Below, in pieces: positions 53,302 through 63,002 of a stretch of DNA of 64,000 nt (position 1 is its first letter; each line of letters starts with the position of its first letter). Location: positions 124,001 through 188,000 of the forward strand of contig WYBL01000151.1 of the NCBI GenBank assembly GCA_011526565.1, read 5' to 3'. The stretch is from Acidobacteriota bacterium (GTDB lineage: Bacteria; Acidobacteriota; Vicinamibacteria; Fen-336). A program made the translations under genes and the position numbers. The notes under the pieces are model-generated. The model saw only the letters and a program-made list of their open reading frames with translations, searched no databases and was not told the origin of the DNA.

Positions 53302-54309
53302 ATGCCTAGAGCAGATCTCCTCATCGACCTCGTTCGCGCCGGGAGCCGGGGCGATCAGACGCATTTCAAGCGGACCGTGGAGGCCATGGTGGCCGAGGAA
53401 CGGGCGAAGCAGCACAACGTGCTGGCGGATCGCCTTGCCGGGTCGCTCCAGGCCAACGGCCATCCGGTGCAGAACATCTCTGCGCGAAGCGCCTCGGGCC
53501 CCGAGGCGTTCTTCCACGAGGTTTCGCCCCAGCGAACCCTCGGCTCGTTGGTCCTGTCCGAGGCGGTGACGACCGCCTGCCGGGAGCTGATCGAAGAGCA
53601 GCATCGCGCCGACCTGCTTCGCTCCTACGGGCTGGAACCCCGCCATCGGGTCCTGCTCGTGGGCCCTCCTGGAAACGGCAAGACCTCTCTCGCCGAGGCG
53701 ATCGCCGGAGACCTGGCCGTTCCGCTGTTCGCCGTGCGCTACGAGGCGGTGATCACGAGTTTCCTCGGAGAGACCGGCGTCCGGCTTGCGAGGCTCTTCG
53801 ACTACGTCCGAAGTCGCCGCTGCGTCCTGTTCTTCGACGAGTTCGACGTCGTGGGCAAGGAGCGCGGAGACGTCCACGAGACCGGCGAGATCAAGCGGCT
53901 CGTCAGCTCGCTCCTGCTGCACATCGATGCGCTGCCGTCGTACGTGGTCGCGATCACTGCGACCAACCACGCCGAGCTGCTCGATCGTGCCGTGTGGAGG
54001 CGCTTCCAGCTCAGGCTGACGCTCCCGGCGCCGACCACGGCGCAGATCGGGGACTGGCTTCGCGCAACCGAGTTGACCCTGGGTGGCTCGGGGCTCGGAA
54101 TGCCCGTCCAGAAGGTCGCCAGCCAGCTCGCCGGCGCCAGCTTCGCCGAACTCGAGCAGTTTGCCCTCGAGATCCGGCGTCGGCAGGTGCTCGACGGGCC
54201 CGAGGCCGACCTGCGCCGCATCGTCACCACGCGGCTGGCCGCGTGGAAGACGCGTCAGGCCGTGAAGGAGAAGGGGCGCACGAGTTCGGCAAAGCGCCGG
54301 AATGCCTGA
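53302..54309 (+). CDS. AAA+ ATPase (spastin-like) paired with S8 peptidase
   Basis: This 335-residue protein has Walker A GPPGNGKT (K127), Walker B LFFDEFD (D179, E180), a sensor region (VVAITATNHAELLDRAVWRRF) and a pore-loop-like SFLGETG. This is the classic AAA+ arrangement of the spastin/meiotic group. Residues 1-90 are a helical N-domain (THFKRTVEAMVAEERAKQHNVLADRL). It overlaps the S8 peptidase gene by 8 bases, so the two are made together. An AAA+ unfoldase feeding a subtilisin-like protease is the natural reading. No membrane segments. Confidence 0.85.
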   Translation: MPRADLLIDLVRAGSRGDQTHFKRTVEAMVAEERAKQHNVLADRLAGSLQANGHPVQNISARSASGPEAFFHEVSPQRTLGSLVLSEAVTTACRELIEEQHRADLLRSYGLEPRHRVLLVGPPGNGKTSLAEAIAGDLAVPLFAVRYEAVITSFLGETGVRLARLFDYVRSRRCVLFFDEFDVVGKERGDVHETGEIKRLVSSLLLHIDALPSYVVAITATNHAELLDRAVWRRFQLRLTLPAPTTAQIGDWLRATELTLGGSGLGMPVQKVASQLAGASFAELEQFALEIRRRQVLDGPEADLRRIVTTRLAAWKTRQAVKEKGRTSSAKRRNA

Positions 54310-56890
54310 GCGGCCCCTTCTAGTACTCCCGGCCCCGACGGCCGTGGAGCGGCTCAAGAAGCCACCGGCAATCCCCGGCCTGCGTTTTCCCGGGCGAGGC
54401 CGCCAGGCCGAGCGCCTCAATCCGCAATTCACGCGGCTCAGCGAGGCCTTCGAGCGGAGACGCACCGAGCTTCGGATGGACACGACCGGTCTGGCGCCGG
54501 AGGAGGTGGTTGTTCTCGAGGTGGCCGGTCCGGTGGCCGACCTCGTCAAGGCGGCTACGAAAGTCGGCCTCGAATGGCTGAGCGAGATCGAGGGCGACGC
54601 CGCTGCCCCCGACGACGACTTCTACGTCGCGAAGAAAGGTGAGCGGACCGAGAGGCCGGTGCCACGGCGCCTGTTCCTGGTCTTCTCGGACGACGCGGCG
54701 CGCGGCCAGTTGCTCGGCCTCTGGGACCGATACAAGCGGGGCGAGGGGATGCCCCGAGGGCTCGCGCCGCTGCGCACCCTGTTCGAGAGGCTCGACAAGG
54801 TTCGGCCGTGGCAAGCAAACGATCGCCTCGAGGGGACAGGCATCCTCGAGGACTGGCAACACCGAGTCCAGGCCGGACAGGAAGCCGTGGTTGCCGAGAT
54901 CGAGTTGTGGCACCGCGGCTCCGCCCAGGCGGTCGGCAAGGCAGAGGCCAGAGTTCGGCATCTGGTTGAGGCGGTCGGAGGCGCTGTCCTCAAGGAGGCC
55001 TCGATCAAAGAGATCGCGTATCACGGCCTCCTTGTCCGGATCCCGATCCAGGAGATCCGCAGCATCCTGGAAACGCGCGAGACCCGGCTTGTCCAGTGTG
55101 AGGCGATCCAGTTCTTCCGACCGACGGGGCAGGCCGCGGCCCCACCGAGCTCCGAGGGCTCGTCGGCTGAGCCAGCGGTGCCTGGCCCACCGACCGAAGC
55201 GCTCGGCGAGCCCGTCGCGGCGCTCCTCGACGGCGTCCCCCTGGCGAACCACAGGTCCCTGGCGGATCGGCTCACGATTGACGATCCCGACGATTTCACC
55301 AGCACCGCCGGGGTCCAGCGGCGCCATCACGGGACGGCCATGGCCTCGCTGGTCCTCCACGGGGACTTGAACCGAAACGAGCCGGCCCTCACGCGCAAGC
55401 TCTACGTCCGCCCGGTCCTCGAGCCCGCCGGTTTCGCTCCAGATCACGGCGAGCACGTCCCAGAGGGCGTTCTGTGGGTCGACCTGCTGCATCGGGCCGT
55501 CCGACGCCTCCGCGTGGGTGAGGCGGGGGCGCCCCCAGCGCTACCGCAGGGTTGCATCGTGAATCTATCCATCGCCGATCGCACCCGGCCCTTCATCCAT
55601 GCCCTGAGTGCACCCGCGCGGCTCCTCGACTGGCTGTCCCACGAGCACGGCATCCTCTTCCTCGTGAGCGCGGGGAACTACATACAGCCACTCGATCTCG
55701 GACTGACCGAAACCGAGTTCAAGAACGGAGACCCGAAGGAACGCCAGCAGAGGACGCTGCGGGCCCTTCGTGACGACACGATGAACCGGCGCATCCTGTC
55801 GCCCGCGGAGGCCATCAACGCGCTCACGATCGGGGCTCGACACGACGATGCTTCTGTCGCGGTGCCGTATCACGATCGTGAGCCCGTTGAGCATCGCGAC
55901 CTTCCCAGTCCACTGTCGCCGCTCGGCCCCGGCTTCGGTGGAGCGGTGAAGCCGGAGCTGTTGGTCAGCGGTGGCCGGGCCCTGTATGCAGCACGAATCA
56001 CGGGTACGCCCACGGCACCCAGCGTGGCCGAGTTCCGGGCCCGAAGCGGTGGCCCCGGGATTCGTGCCGCAGCTCCGGGTCCGACGTCCGGGGACCTCGG
56101 CTTCAGCGCGCATAGTTGCGGCACGAGCAACGCGACAGCCCTGGCGACTCGTGCTGCGGTACAGCTCTTCGATGTCCTCGAGGAACTCCGGGCCGAGCCG
56201 GGTGGCGGCCTGATCGATGCCGTTCCTCGTGCGGTCTGGCTCAAGGCGTTGCTTGTGCATGGAGCCTCTTGGAGCCCGGAGGCCTTCGATGCGATCGACG
56301 AGGCACTGAAGACCGTCGTCCCGAACACGGCCCGAAGGAATGCCGAGATCGGCCGGTTCCTCGGCTACGGAATCCCGGACACCGCGCGTGTGGCCGAATG
56401 CACGTTGCAGAGGGTCACCGCGCTCTCGGGTGGGCGGCTCGCGGCTGACGAAGCCCACGTCCACCGGCTTCCGATTCCGGAGTCGCTTCGGAACGTCACA
56501 GGCTTGCGTCGGCTGGTGGTCACGCTGGCCTGGCTCACCCCGGTCAATCCGCGGCACCAGCGCTGGGGTGTGGCCGACCTCTGGTTCGGCAAGCCAGGAG
56601 GCATCGAAGGGCTTGGCGTGAAGGAGAGCCGGATCGACGTCGACGCGGTTACCTCGCAGCGTGGCACGGTCCAACACGAGATCTTCGAGGGAACGAAGGT
56701 CGCCACGGGGGCCGGGGACGGATTCGTCGAGGTGCAGGTGAACTGCCGGGCCGTCGCCGGCGACCTGAATGGAGCCGTGCCCTACGCCCTCGCCATGACG
56801 CTCGAAGTGGCGCCAGCCCTGGAGATTGAGATCTACGAGCAGGTGAAGGCGCGGGTTCAGGCCCAGGTTCAGGTTCAAGCCGGAACGTAG
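54302..56890 (+). CDS. Subtilisin-like S8 family serine peptidase, intracellular
   Basis: This 862-residue protein has no signal peptide. The triad is visible: Asp310 (LLDGVPLANH), His343 (HHGTAMAS) and Ser609 (GTSNATALAT), with NYIQ/SAGNY near residue 460 supplying the oxyanion region. Residues 1-300 form a large N-terminal domain (RLNPQFTRLSEAFERRR, PEEVVVLEVAGPV) that may act as inhibitor or recognition part. Residues 680-862 form a C-terminal beta-rich domain. Intracellular S8 enzymes with an AAA+ partner recur in defence islands and may cut host or phage proteins once triggered. Here the pair sits inside a DUF499-DUF1156 array. Confidence 0.85.
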   Translation: MPERPLLVLPAPTAVERLKKPPAIPGLRFPGRGRQAERLNPQFTRLSEAFERRRTELRMDTTGLAPEEVVVLEVAGPVADLVKAATKVGLEWLSEIEGDAAAPDDDFYVAKKGERTERPVPRRLFLVFSDDAARGQLLGLWDRYKRGEGMPRGLAPLRTLFERLDKVRPWQANDRLEGTGILEDWQHRVQAGQEAVVAEIELWHRGSAQAVGKAEARVRHLVEAVGGAVLKEASIKEIAYHGLLVRIPIQEIRSILETRETRLVQCEAIQFFRPTGQAAAPPSSEGSSAEPAVPGPPTEALGEPVAALLDGVPLANHRSLADRLTIDDPDDFTSTAGVQRRHHGTAMASLVLHGDLNRNEPALTRKLYVRPVLEPAGFAPDHGEHVPEGVLWVDLLHRAVRRLRVGEAGAPPALPQGCIVNLSIADRTRPFIHALSAPARLLDWLSHEHGILFLVSAGNYIQPLDLGLTETEFKNGDPKERQQRTLRALRDDTMNRRILSPAEAINALTIGARHDDASVAVPYHDREPVEHRDLPSPLSPLGPGFGGAVKPELLVSGGRALYAARITGTPTAPSVAEFRARSGGPGIRAAAPGPTSGDLGFSAHSCGTSNATALATRAAVQLFDVLEELRAEPGGGLIDAVPRAVWLKALLVHGASWSPEAFDAIDEALKTVVPNTARRNAEIGRFLGYGIPDTARVAECTLQRVTALSGGRLAADEAHVHRLPIPESLRNVTGLRRLVVTLAWLTPVNPRHQRWGVADLWFGKPGGIEGLGVKESRIDVDAVTSQRGTVQHEIFEGTKVATGAGDGFVEVQVNCRAVAGDLNGAVPYALAMTLEVAPALEIEIYEQVKARVQAQVQVQAGT

Positions 56891-56919
56891 TCCATGGCAG
56901 CGACGGCGAGAGGGAAGGC

Positions 56920-59808
56920 GTGAGCGAGAGACTCATCGAGAAGTGGCTGCCGATCGCGGAACTGGGGATCGAGAGCCTGCGAGAGCGGACACCCATGACG
57001 CCGTTTCCGGCGCCGAATCGGCTTCACGTCTGGTGGGCGAGGCGGCCCTTGGTGGCATCTCGCGCAGCCGTGCTTGCGTCATTGCTACCCGCTGACGCCG
57101 ATCGGACTCGGTTCATGCGCGCCCTGGGCATCCACGGCGACCCCGTCGGCGTCCGCCGCCGCATCGACGCCGCTCGGAAAACAGGAGAGCACCTGGGAAC
57201 GAACGTGTATGGCTACCCGCGGGCGTTCTCGTATTCACCCCGCCCGGATGATCTCGCGTGGATCCGCGACGAGCAGAGACGGATCGGGTTGGAAGGCGCG
57301 CGGGTGGTCGATCCCACTGCCGGCGGGGGCGCCATCCCCCTTGAGGCGGCCCGTCTCGGGTGTAGGACCCACGCGAACGACCTCAACCCAGTGGCTGCAC
57401 TGATCCTTCGCGCTACTGTCGAGTGGCCGCTTAGCCACGGGCCCGGGCTTCTCGAGGAGTTCGAGCGGCTCGCCAAGGAATTCCTCAGGCGGGCAGAGGC
57501 CCGTTACGACGGGGTGTTCCCGCGCGAGCCTGAGGGGGTGTGCGTCGACGGGTACCTCTGGGCGAGGACCATCCGGTGTCCGTACTGTGAGGGGCTAATC
57601 CCGCTGTCGCCGAACTGGCGGCTGGCGACCGAGGGGACGGGAGTGCGGTTGCACCCCGATTCGCAGAAAAGGATCTGCACATTCGAGGTCGTGTCCAAGG
57701 CCACGGACCAGAGCGAAGGGACCGTTAGTGGCGGGGATGCGAAGTGCCCCTATCCGGTGTGCGGCCGGATCGTCGACGTGGACGAGGTCAAGCGTCAAGC
57801 CCAGGCCGGACGTATGGGCGATCAGCTCTACGCGGTCGTTTACAGGCGGCGCGTCGAGAAGCGCACTAAGACCGGTAAGAAGCGGGAAGTCTGGGAGCGC
57901 GGGTACCGCGCGCCCGTTCCCACCGACGACAACAGCGCCTTCATCGCCGAGCGGCTCAGCAGCAAGCTCCCCGAGTGGGAAGCGCTGGACATGGTCCCAG
58001 CGGAGCGATTCCCTGAGGTCTGTAACGACGACCGTCCGATCCAGTACGGCATGCCGCTGTGGCGCGACTTGTTCTCGCCACGGCAGTTGCTCGGCCACGG
58101 AACGAGTATCGAGATATTTCGGGAACTCTTGGATGAGGGGCGATCCCGCGGCGAAGTCGGAGCAGCAGCGATGGTGTACCTCAGCTTCGCAATCGACCGC
58201 CTTGCCGACTGGAACTCGCGGCAGTGCACGTGGGAATTGAGCAAGCAGCGAATGGGGCATACGTTCCACATACACGGCTTCCCCTTCAAGGCGTCTTACG
58301 CCGAAATGGCGCCAACGGGGACCGGCTTTGGCTACGAGTGGACACTGAGACAAACGGCGGACTGTCTGGCGGAACTGGTCGAGATGGCACAACCTGAGGG
58401 CAGCCTGTTTCGACCCGATGGCCGTTTGGCCCCCGTGAGCGTGTCGTGTGGCGCGGGCGACAGCTTGGAATCTGTCTCCGACGCCTCCGTCGACGCGGTC
58501 GTTATGGACCCGCCGTACTACGACAACGTGATGTACGCGGAACTGTCCGACTTCTTCTACGTTTGGCTCAAACGGACCGCAGGCCACGTCGTACCCGAAC
58601 TCTTTCGGCGGCAGTTGACGGACAAGGACAGCGAGGCGGTCGCCAACGTCGCCAAGTTCCAAGGCGAGAAGGGGGCCAAGGCCCTCGCCGCCCGCGACTA
58701 CCAGCAGCGGATGGCCGCCATCTTCGCCGAGTGCCGCAGGGTGCTGAAGCCGGACGGCATCCTCACCCTGATGTTCACCCACAAGGCGACGGGGGCCTGG
58801 GACGCGCTGGCCTCGGGTCTGATGGACGCAGGGTTCACGATCACCGCCTCCTGGCCGATTAACACCGAGGCCGAGGGAAGCCTCCACATTAAGGACAAGT
58901 CCGCAGCTAACAGCACGATCTTCCTCGTCTGCCGGCCCCGGCCCCAGCGGGCCGAAGGGGAGACGGAGTACTGGGAGGACGTCGAGCCGCGGGTCGCTCA
59001 GGCCGTCCGCACCCGGATCGAGGAGTTCCAGAAGGCGGGGATCGGCGGCGTCGACTTGTATCTGTCCTGCTTCGGCCCTGCGCTCGAGGAGTTCGCCCGG
59101 CACTGGCCGCTGCGCCGGGGGCAGCCCCGGCCTGAGGCGACGACGAAGAAGAAGGGGGCGGGCGCCGCCGCCGCCGAGCCGCTCGACCCCTACGCCGTCA
59201 CGCCCGAGGACGCTTTAGACGCGGCCCGGCGGGAGGTGAAGCGCTGGCGCATGGACCGCCTGCTCCGCGCCCAGCGGAAGGTCGAACTGGACGGACTCAC
59301 CGAGTGGTTCGTGCTGGCCTGGGACGCCTTCCGCGCCCCGGCCTTCCCCTACGACGAAGCCCTGCGGCTCGCACGCGTCGTCGGCCTGGACCTCGACGCT
59401 GAGGTCATCGGCCGGGTGGCCGAGAAGAAGGGCTCGGACGTCCTGCTCTGGGACAGTGCGCGGCGGGCCGCTAAAGGCGCTCTGGGTGCGGCCGACGGCA
59501 GCCGAGCGATGCTCGACGCCCTCCACAACGTGGCCCACCGCATCCGCCAGTCTCAGGTCGAGGCCGGCAGGGAACTGGTGGAGAAGACGGGCCTGGACAA
59601 AGACGAGACCTTCCGCACGGCCCTCGCCGCCCTGCTCGAAGTGCTCCCCGTCTCGAGCACCTTCACCCGGATCGAAGAGGACGCCGGCCCCGTGAAGGAC
59701 GCCGCCTCCGACTTCGACGCCCTCGAAAAACTCCGCCGCCTCATGTTCACGACCCAGCTCCCCGAACCCGAACAACTCGCGATCTGGTCCGCGGGATCAA
59801 GTTCTTGA
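56920..59808 (+). CDS. DUF1156 family N6-adenine DNA methyltransferase with Zn ribbon
   Basis: GTG 56920 gives the family's canonical N-terminus (LIEKWLPIAELGIESLRE, then PPNRLHVWWARRP-like NRLHVWWARRPL). 962 residues. Motif I DPTAGGGAIPLEA begins at Asp131; the catalytic motif DPPYYDNVMYAELSDFFY begins at Asp530. Between them are zinc-ribbon cysteines CPYC and CPYPVCGR. The C-terminal ~200 residues are helical. COG1743/DUF1156 enzymes modify host DNA in DISARM-like and related defence loci, and the modification marks self. 29 bases after the S8 gene. Confidence 0.88.
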   Translation: MSERLIEKWLPIAELGIESLRERTPMTPFPAPNRLHVWWARRPLVASRAAVLASLLPADADRTRFMRALGIHGDPVGVRRRIDAARKTGEHLGTNVYGYPRAFSYSPRPDDLAWIRDEQRRIGLEGARVVDPTAGGGAIPLEAARLGCRTHANDLNPVAALILRATVEWPLSHGPGLLEEFERLAKEFLRRAEARYDGVFPREPEGVCVDGYLWARTIRCPYCEGLIPLSPNWRLATEGTGVRLHPDSQKRICTFEVVSKATDQSEGTVSGGDAKCPYPVCGRIVDVDEVKRQAQAGRMGDQLYAVVYRRRVEKRTKTGKKREVWERGYRAPVPTDDNSAFIAERLSSKLPEWEALDMVPAERFPEVCNDDRPIQYGMPLWRDLFSPRQLLGHGTSIEIFRELLDEGRSRGEVGAAAMVYLSFAIDRLADWNSRQCTWELSKQRMGHTFHIHGFPFKASYAEMAPTGTGFGYEWTLRQTADCLAELVEMAQPEGSLFRPDGRLAPVSVSCGAGDSLESVSDASVDAVVMDPPYYDNVMYAELSDFFYVWLKRTAGHVVPELFRRQLTDKDSEAVANVAKFQGEKGAKALAARDYQQRMAAIFAECRRVLKPDGILTLMFTHKATGAWDALASGLMDAGFTITASWPINTEAEGSLHIKDKSAANSTIFLVCRPRPQRAEGETEYWEDVEPRVAQAVRTRIEEFQKAGIGGVDLYLSCFGPALEEFARHWPLRRGQPRPEATTKKKGAGAAAAEPLDPYAVTPEDALDAARREVKRWRMDRLLRAQRKVELDGLTEWFVLAWDAFRAPAFPYDEALRLARVVGLDLDAEVIGRVAEKKGSDVLLWDSARRAAKGALGAADGSRAMLDALHNVAHRIRQSQVEAGRELVEKTGLDKDETFRTALAALLEVLPVSSTFTRIEEDAGPVKDAASDFDALEKLRRLMFTTQLPEPEQLAIWSAGSSS

Positions 59809-59845
59809 TGGCGGGGCGGACTACACTCCAGGCGAACGGTACGAC

Positions 59846-60289
59846 ATGGAATTGACCAAGGAACAGGTCAGCCTGATCTCTGCCGCACTTCGACACGTCC
59901 GAGACGCCGAGGCGCTGGCCGAACAGACAGACCGACAGTCATTGGATCAGGCGTATCACCTGGCCGGGTACGGGCCCGAGTGCGCCAGGAAGGCCATCCT
60001 CGCGGATCGCAGATTCGACAAGACGATCGGCCACCGCTTCGAACGCGACGACGTGGTTGTCTGGGCCGCGACGCTCGAGGTGTTCGCACTCCGGTACGAT
60101 GTCGAAGGCTGGGGCGTCCGGTTCCCCGCGCTTCAGGCGTGGCGAGAAGACGTTCGTTACGAGCCGACTGGCAAGCGCGATGCCGCATCGGTGAACGCCC
60201 TGGTCACCGCGTGCCGCGAAGCGGTGGACGCGGTGGTTCTCAACCTCTGGATCGATGGTCGTTTCCCAGACACCGGGGTACCCGCGTGA
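59846..60289 (+). CDS. HEPN-like small protein
   Basis: This 147-residue all-helical protein has the HEPN-type core AYHLAGYGPECARKAI followed by KTIGHRFERDD. Arg56 to His63 forms an Rx6H spacing close to the Rx4-6H ribonuclease motif of HEPN toxins. The GH element is also common in non-catalytic HEPN relatives, so activity is open. It overlaps the ParA-like gene by four bases (GTGA) and heads a three-gene module between the methyltransferase and the helicase. Confidence 0.6.
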   Translation: MELTKEQVSLISAALRHVRDAEALAEQTDRQSLDQAYHLAGYGPECARKAILADRRFDKTIGHRFERDDVVVWAATLEVFALRYDVEGWGVRFPALQAWREDVRYEPTGKRDAASVNALVTACREAVDAVVLNLWIDGRFPDTGVPA

Positions 60290-61590
60290 CCTTCGACAAA
60301 GTCATCCCTGAACTCGTCGCCATCTGCGAGCGCTCGAGCCTGGCCGCCGCCGCGGAGTTCTGCGTCGTCCGCGACCCCAGGGGGCGCGTCCGCCTCGCGG
60401 TGAAGTTCGACGAGGCTCAGCCCGCAGAGCTGGACTCCCTGAAGGCGGCACTCGAGGCCGCCCTGGGACGCTACTTCGTCGGGCCGATCATCGCTACGGG
60501 CCTGCCGGGCGAGAGCGGCAAGCTGGCCAAGCAGGTCATCGCTCTGGCTACGGTCTTCGATACCTCCGAGATCAAGCAGGCCATCACTGGAGAACCCCTT
60601 CGAGTCGCAAGGGCCTGGAAGAAGCTGGAGGCTCGTTTGTCCAAGCTGGCCTGGCTCGACGAAGGGCCCGTGAAGCCGCCCTGGCCACTCGTGGCTCAGA
60701 GGCCGCGAATCGTCACGTTCTACTCGTTCAAGGGTGGCGTGGGCCGCACGACAGCGATGGCGGCCACCGCGTGGCAACTCGCCGAAGAGGGACGTCAGGT
60801 CGCAGTTCTCGATCTGGATCTCGAAGCGCCTGGCGTCGGAGCGCTGCTCGCAGCGGACTCCGACAGAGGCGTGCTGGACTTCATCGTCGATCACCTCGCC
60901 ACCGGTGCCGCCGAGATCGACCCGGTGCCGGCGGCCGGACTGGGCCCGCAGGCGGAGAAAGTTCAGGTATACGGCGCCGGGCGGCTATCGCCCGAGTACC
61001 TGGAGAAGCTGGCCCGGCTCGACTTCACCAGCCATGCCGCCTGGTCCAGCACCGGCGCACGGCAGAGCCCGGTGTCCGAAGCCTTGCAGGCGCTGCTCAA
61101 GAAAGTCGCCACCAGCGAACCGGCCCCCGAGTACATCTTGATAGACTCACGGGCTGGCCTGCACGACCTCTCGGGGCTGTCTCTGCACAGCCTGGCCCAC
61201 GTCGATGTGTTTCTGGCCGCTGCGGGCGAGCAGGGGTACCGGGGGCTGGACCTGACCCTTCGGGTGGCGGCCAAGCGGAAGGCGGACTTCACGTGTGTGG
61301 TTGTCCACGCCCTGGCGCCCGGCAAGGGAAACCCGGAGGCACTTGCCGAAGAGCAGGAGTTTCGGGGGCGGGTGTACGAGGCCTTCAAGCAGTTCGTCTA
61401 CTCGGGTGACGAGATCCCAGGTGAAGACTCTCTGATCGATCACCACAGCCCGTGGGTGATCCGCCGCAACGAGAACCTCCAGAGATTCACGAAGATCGCA
61501 GACCGGCGCGAGGACCTGTTCCGTGCGGACTACGTCGAACTGAAGAAACGCATCGAAGAACTGACCGAGCCTGAGGAGCCGGAGGCGTGA
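60286..61590 (+). CDS. ParA/MinD-like P-loop ATPase (KGGVGRTT variant)
   Basis: GTG 60286 gives 434 residues. Residues about 135-150 lead into SFKGGVGRTTAMAATAWQLA with K149 and Arg154 in place of the usual second lysine. Then come the Walker A' partner VLDLDLEAPGVG and IDSRAGLHDLSG. The KGGVGR form is common in effector-associated ParA relatives rather than plasmid partition. The N-terminal 130 residues are alpha-beta and unassigned. It overlaps its neighbours on both sides by four bases, so HEPN-like, ParA-like and P-loop proteins are stoichiometrically coupled. Confidence 0.78.
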   Translation: MTFDKVIPELVAICERSSLAAAAEFCVVRDPRGRVRLAVKFDEAQPAELDSLKAALEAALGRYFVGPIIATGLPGESGKLAKQVIALATVFDTSEIKQAITGEPLRVARAWKKLEARLSKLAWLDEGPVKPPWPLVAQRPRIVTFYSFKGGVGRTTAMAATAWQLAEEGRQVAVLDLDLEAPGVGALLAADSDRGVLDFIVDHLATGAAEIDPVPAAGLGPQAEKVQVYGAGRLSPEYLEKLARLDFTSHAAWSSTGARQSPVSEALQALLKKVATSEPAPEYILIDSRAGLHDLSGLSLHSLAHVDVFLAAAGEQGYRGLDLTLRVAAKRKADFTCVVVHALAPGKGNPEALAEEQEFRGRVYEAFKQFVYSGDEIPGEDSLIDHHSPWVIRRNENLQRFTKIADRREDLFRADYVELKKRIEELTEPEEPEA

Positions 61591-63002
61591 ATACTGCTGA
61601 ACGGCGCGAACTGTTGGCTCAGGTGGCGCGCTCGCTCCTGGTCATCGAGGCCGAGAACGTCGTTGACCTCGAGAAGGTCTTCCTTCCGCTGCCCTCGCAC
61701 CACTTGGCTCTGCGACCAGAGGTCGTGCTGGTTCTGGGTGGCCGCGGTGCGGGCAAGAGCGCGCTCTTTAACCTGGTGTCCAAGCTCTCTCCAGCCGATC
61801 TCCGAACGTTCTTCGGTGGCGACGTACCCCCGGCTCGATGGATGGATGCCTTCTCGGATAGCAGGTACCACCCGCCAGCAACGATCCTCGACGCCTTCGG
61901 ACGCTCGGCCGAGGAGTCGTCTTTCCGTTCTTTTTGGGTCGTGCACCTCGCTCGGCGCCTGTCGGAGCAGTTCGGAGACGTCGTGCCCGCCTTGCCCGAG
62001 GCCCTACGTGATGTGAAGGTGCCCGAAGGCTGCGACGCGGTCGTCGCGGAGGCCGCCCGATACCTGGACCAGGTCGAGACGTCCCTCACGAGAGACGACC
62101 AGATGGTCTTCGCCTCCTACGACCACCTGGACCGCCTCGGGCATTTCGATCGAGCGGTCCGCGACAAGTTCGTGAGCACGCTCCTCGCCCTTTGGCTCTC
62201 CCTCTCGAACCGGTACCGAAAGCTGCGCGGAAAGGTGTTCCTGCGCGAGGACCTCTTCGAAAAGGCTCAGTCCACGTTCGCCGACGCGGGCAAGCTCCGC
62301 GGACGTTCGGCGTCGATCGAGTGGAACGTCAGCAGCCTCTACCAGCTCCTCGTGCGCTACATCGCCGCCGCCGGTGAGCCAGCGCTGCTCTGGCTCAAGG
62401 CGATCCCAGCGCTCGAGCTCGCACCGTGGCATGCCTTCGGCGAGATGCCCGCTGAAATGCTGGAGCCCCAGCAGATTGCTTTTGCCGATCGGCTAGCTGG
62501 CCGGCTGATGGGCCGGGGCGTAGGGAAGGGCTACACCTATCGGTGGATTCCGAATCGGCTGCAGGACGGTCGTGGCCGGATCGTGCCGCGCTCGGTTCTC
62601 AACCTGATCGGACATTCGTGCCGCGTTGCACACTCTGACCCGGCAGGTCGTGGCTCCCGGCTGATCACCCCTTCCGATCTGCAGGCGGCCCTGCGTCCCA
62701 CGTCCGAGGCCCGGGCCAGGGAAGTCAGCGAGGAGTTCCTGCCTGTTCAGCGGCTCGGCCACCTTCGGGGGCAGAACGTGCTCATCGACCGAGCGACTGT
62801 AATCCAGAAGTTGGACCAGCCGTCATCGGAGGAACCTCCCGGGCAGCGGATGTCGGGCGAGGCCGTCTTCCAAGAACTCGTGGCACTTGGCGTGCTCGTG
62901 GTTCGGGACGACCGGCATGGCAAGGGGCGGATCGATGTGCCTGACATTTACCGCTACGGGTTCGGAATCCTCCGGAAGGGCGGGGTGAAGAGCCCGAACT
63001 AG
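61587..63002 (+). CDS. P-loop ATPase downstream of ParA-like gene
   Basis: This 471-residue protein has Walker A GGRGAGKS (51-58). It resembles the group of stand-alone ATPases that I associate with the Sll1717 family. FASYDHLDRLGHFD around residue 175 may be the Walker B or sensor region. The C-terminal 100 residues include a winged-helix-like tail (EAVFQELVALGVLVVRDDRHGKGRIDVPDIYRYGFGI). The GTG start overlaps the ParA stop (GTGA), and the stop directly abuts the helicase ATG at 63003. Likely the motor or switch of the HEPN-ParA module. Confidence 0.65.
   Translation: MNTAERRELLAQVARSLLVIEAENVVDLEKVFLPLPSHHLALRPEVVLVLGGRGAGKSALFNLVSKLSPADLRTFFGGDVPPARWMDAFSDSRYHPPATILDAFGRSAEESSFRSFWVVHLARRLSEQFGDVVPALPEALRDVKVPEGCDAVVAEAARYLDQVETSLTRDDQMVFASYDHLDRLGHFDRAVRDKFVSTLLALWLSLSNRYRKLRGKVFLREDLFEKAQSTFADAGKLRGRSASIEWNVSSLYQLLVRYIAAAGEPALLWLKAIPALELAPWHAFGEMPAEMLEPQQIAFADRLAGRLMGRGVGKGYTYRWIPNRLQDGRGRIVPRSVLNLIGHSCRVAHSDPAGRGSRLITPSDLQAALRPTSEARAREVSEEFLPVQRLGHLRGQNVLIDRATVIQKLDQPSSEEPPGQRMSGEAVFQELVALGVLVVRDDRHGKGRIDVPDIYRYGFGILRKGGVKSPN

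Noticed and set aside
53052..53309. 85-residue plus-strand frame in the array gap
   Set aside because: Low-complexity, no SD, and it overlaps the start of the AAA+ gene in another frame.
60286..61590. Plasmid or chromosome partition ParA
   Set aside because: No ParB or parS is seen; the KGGVGRTT variant and fused N-domain point to an effector-associated relative.
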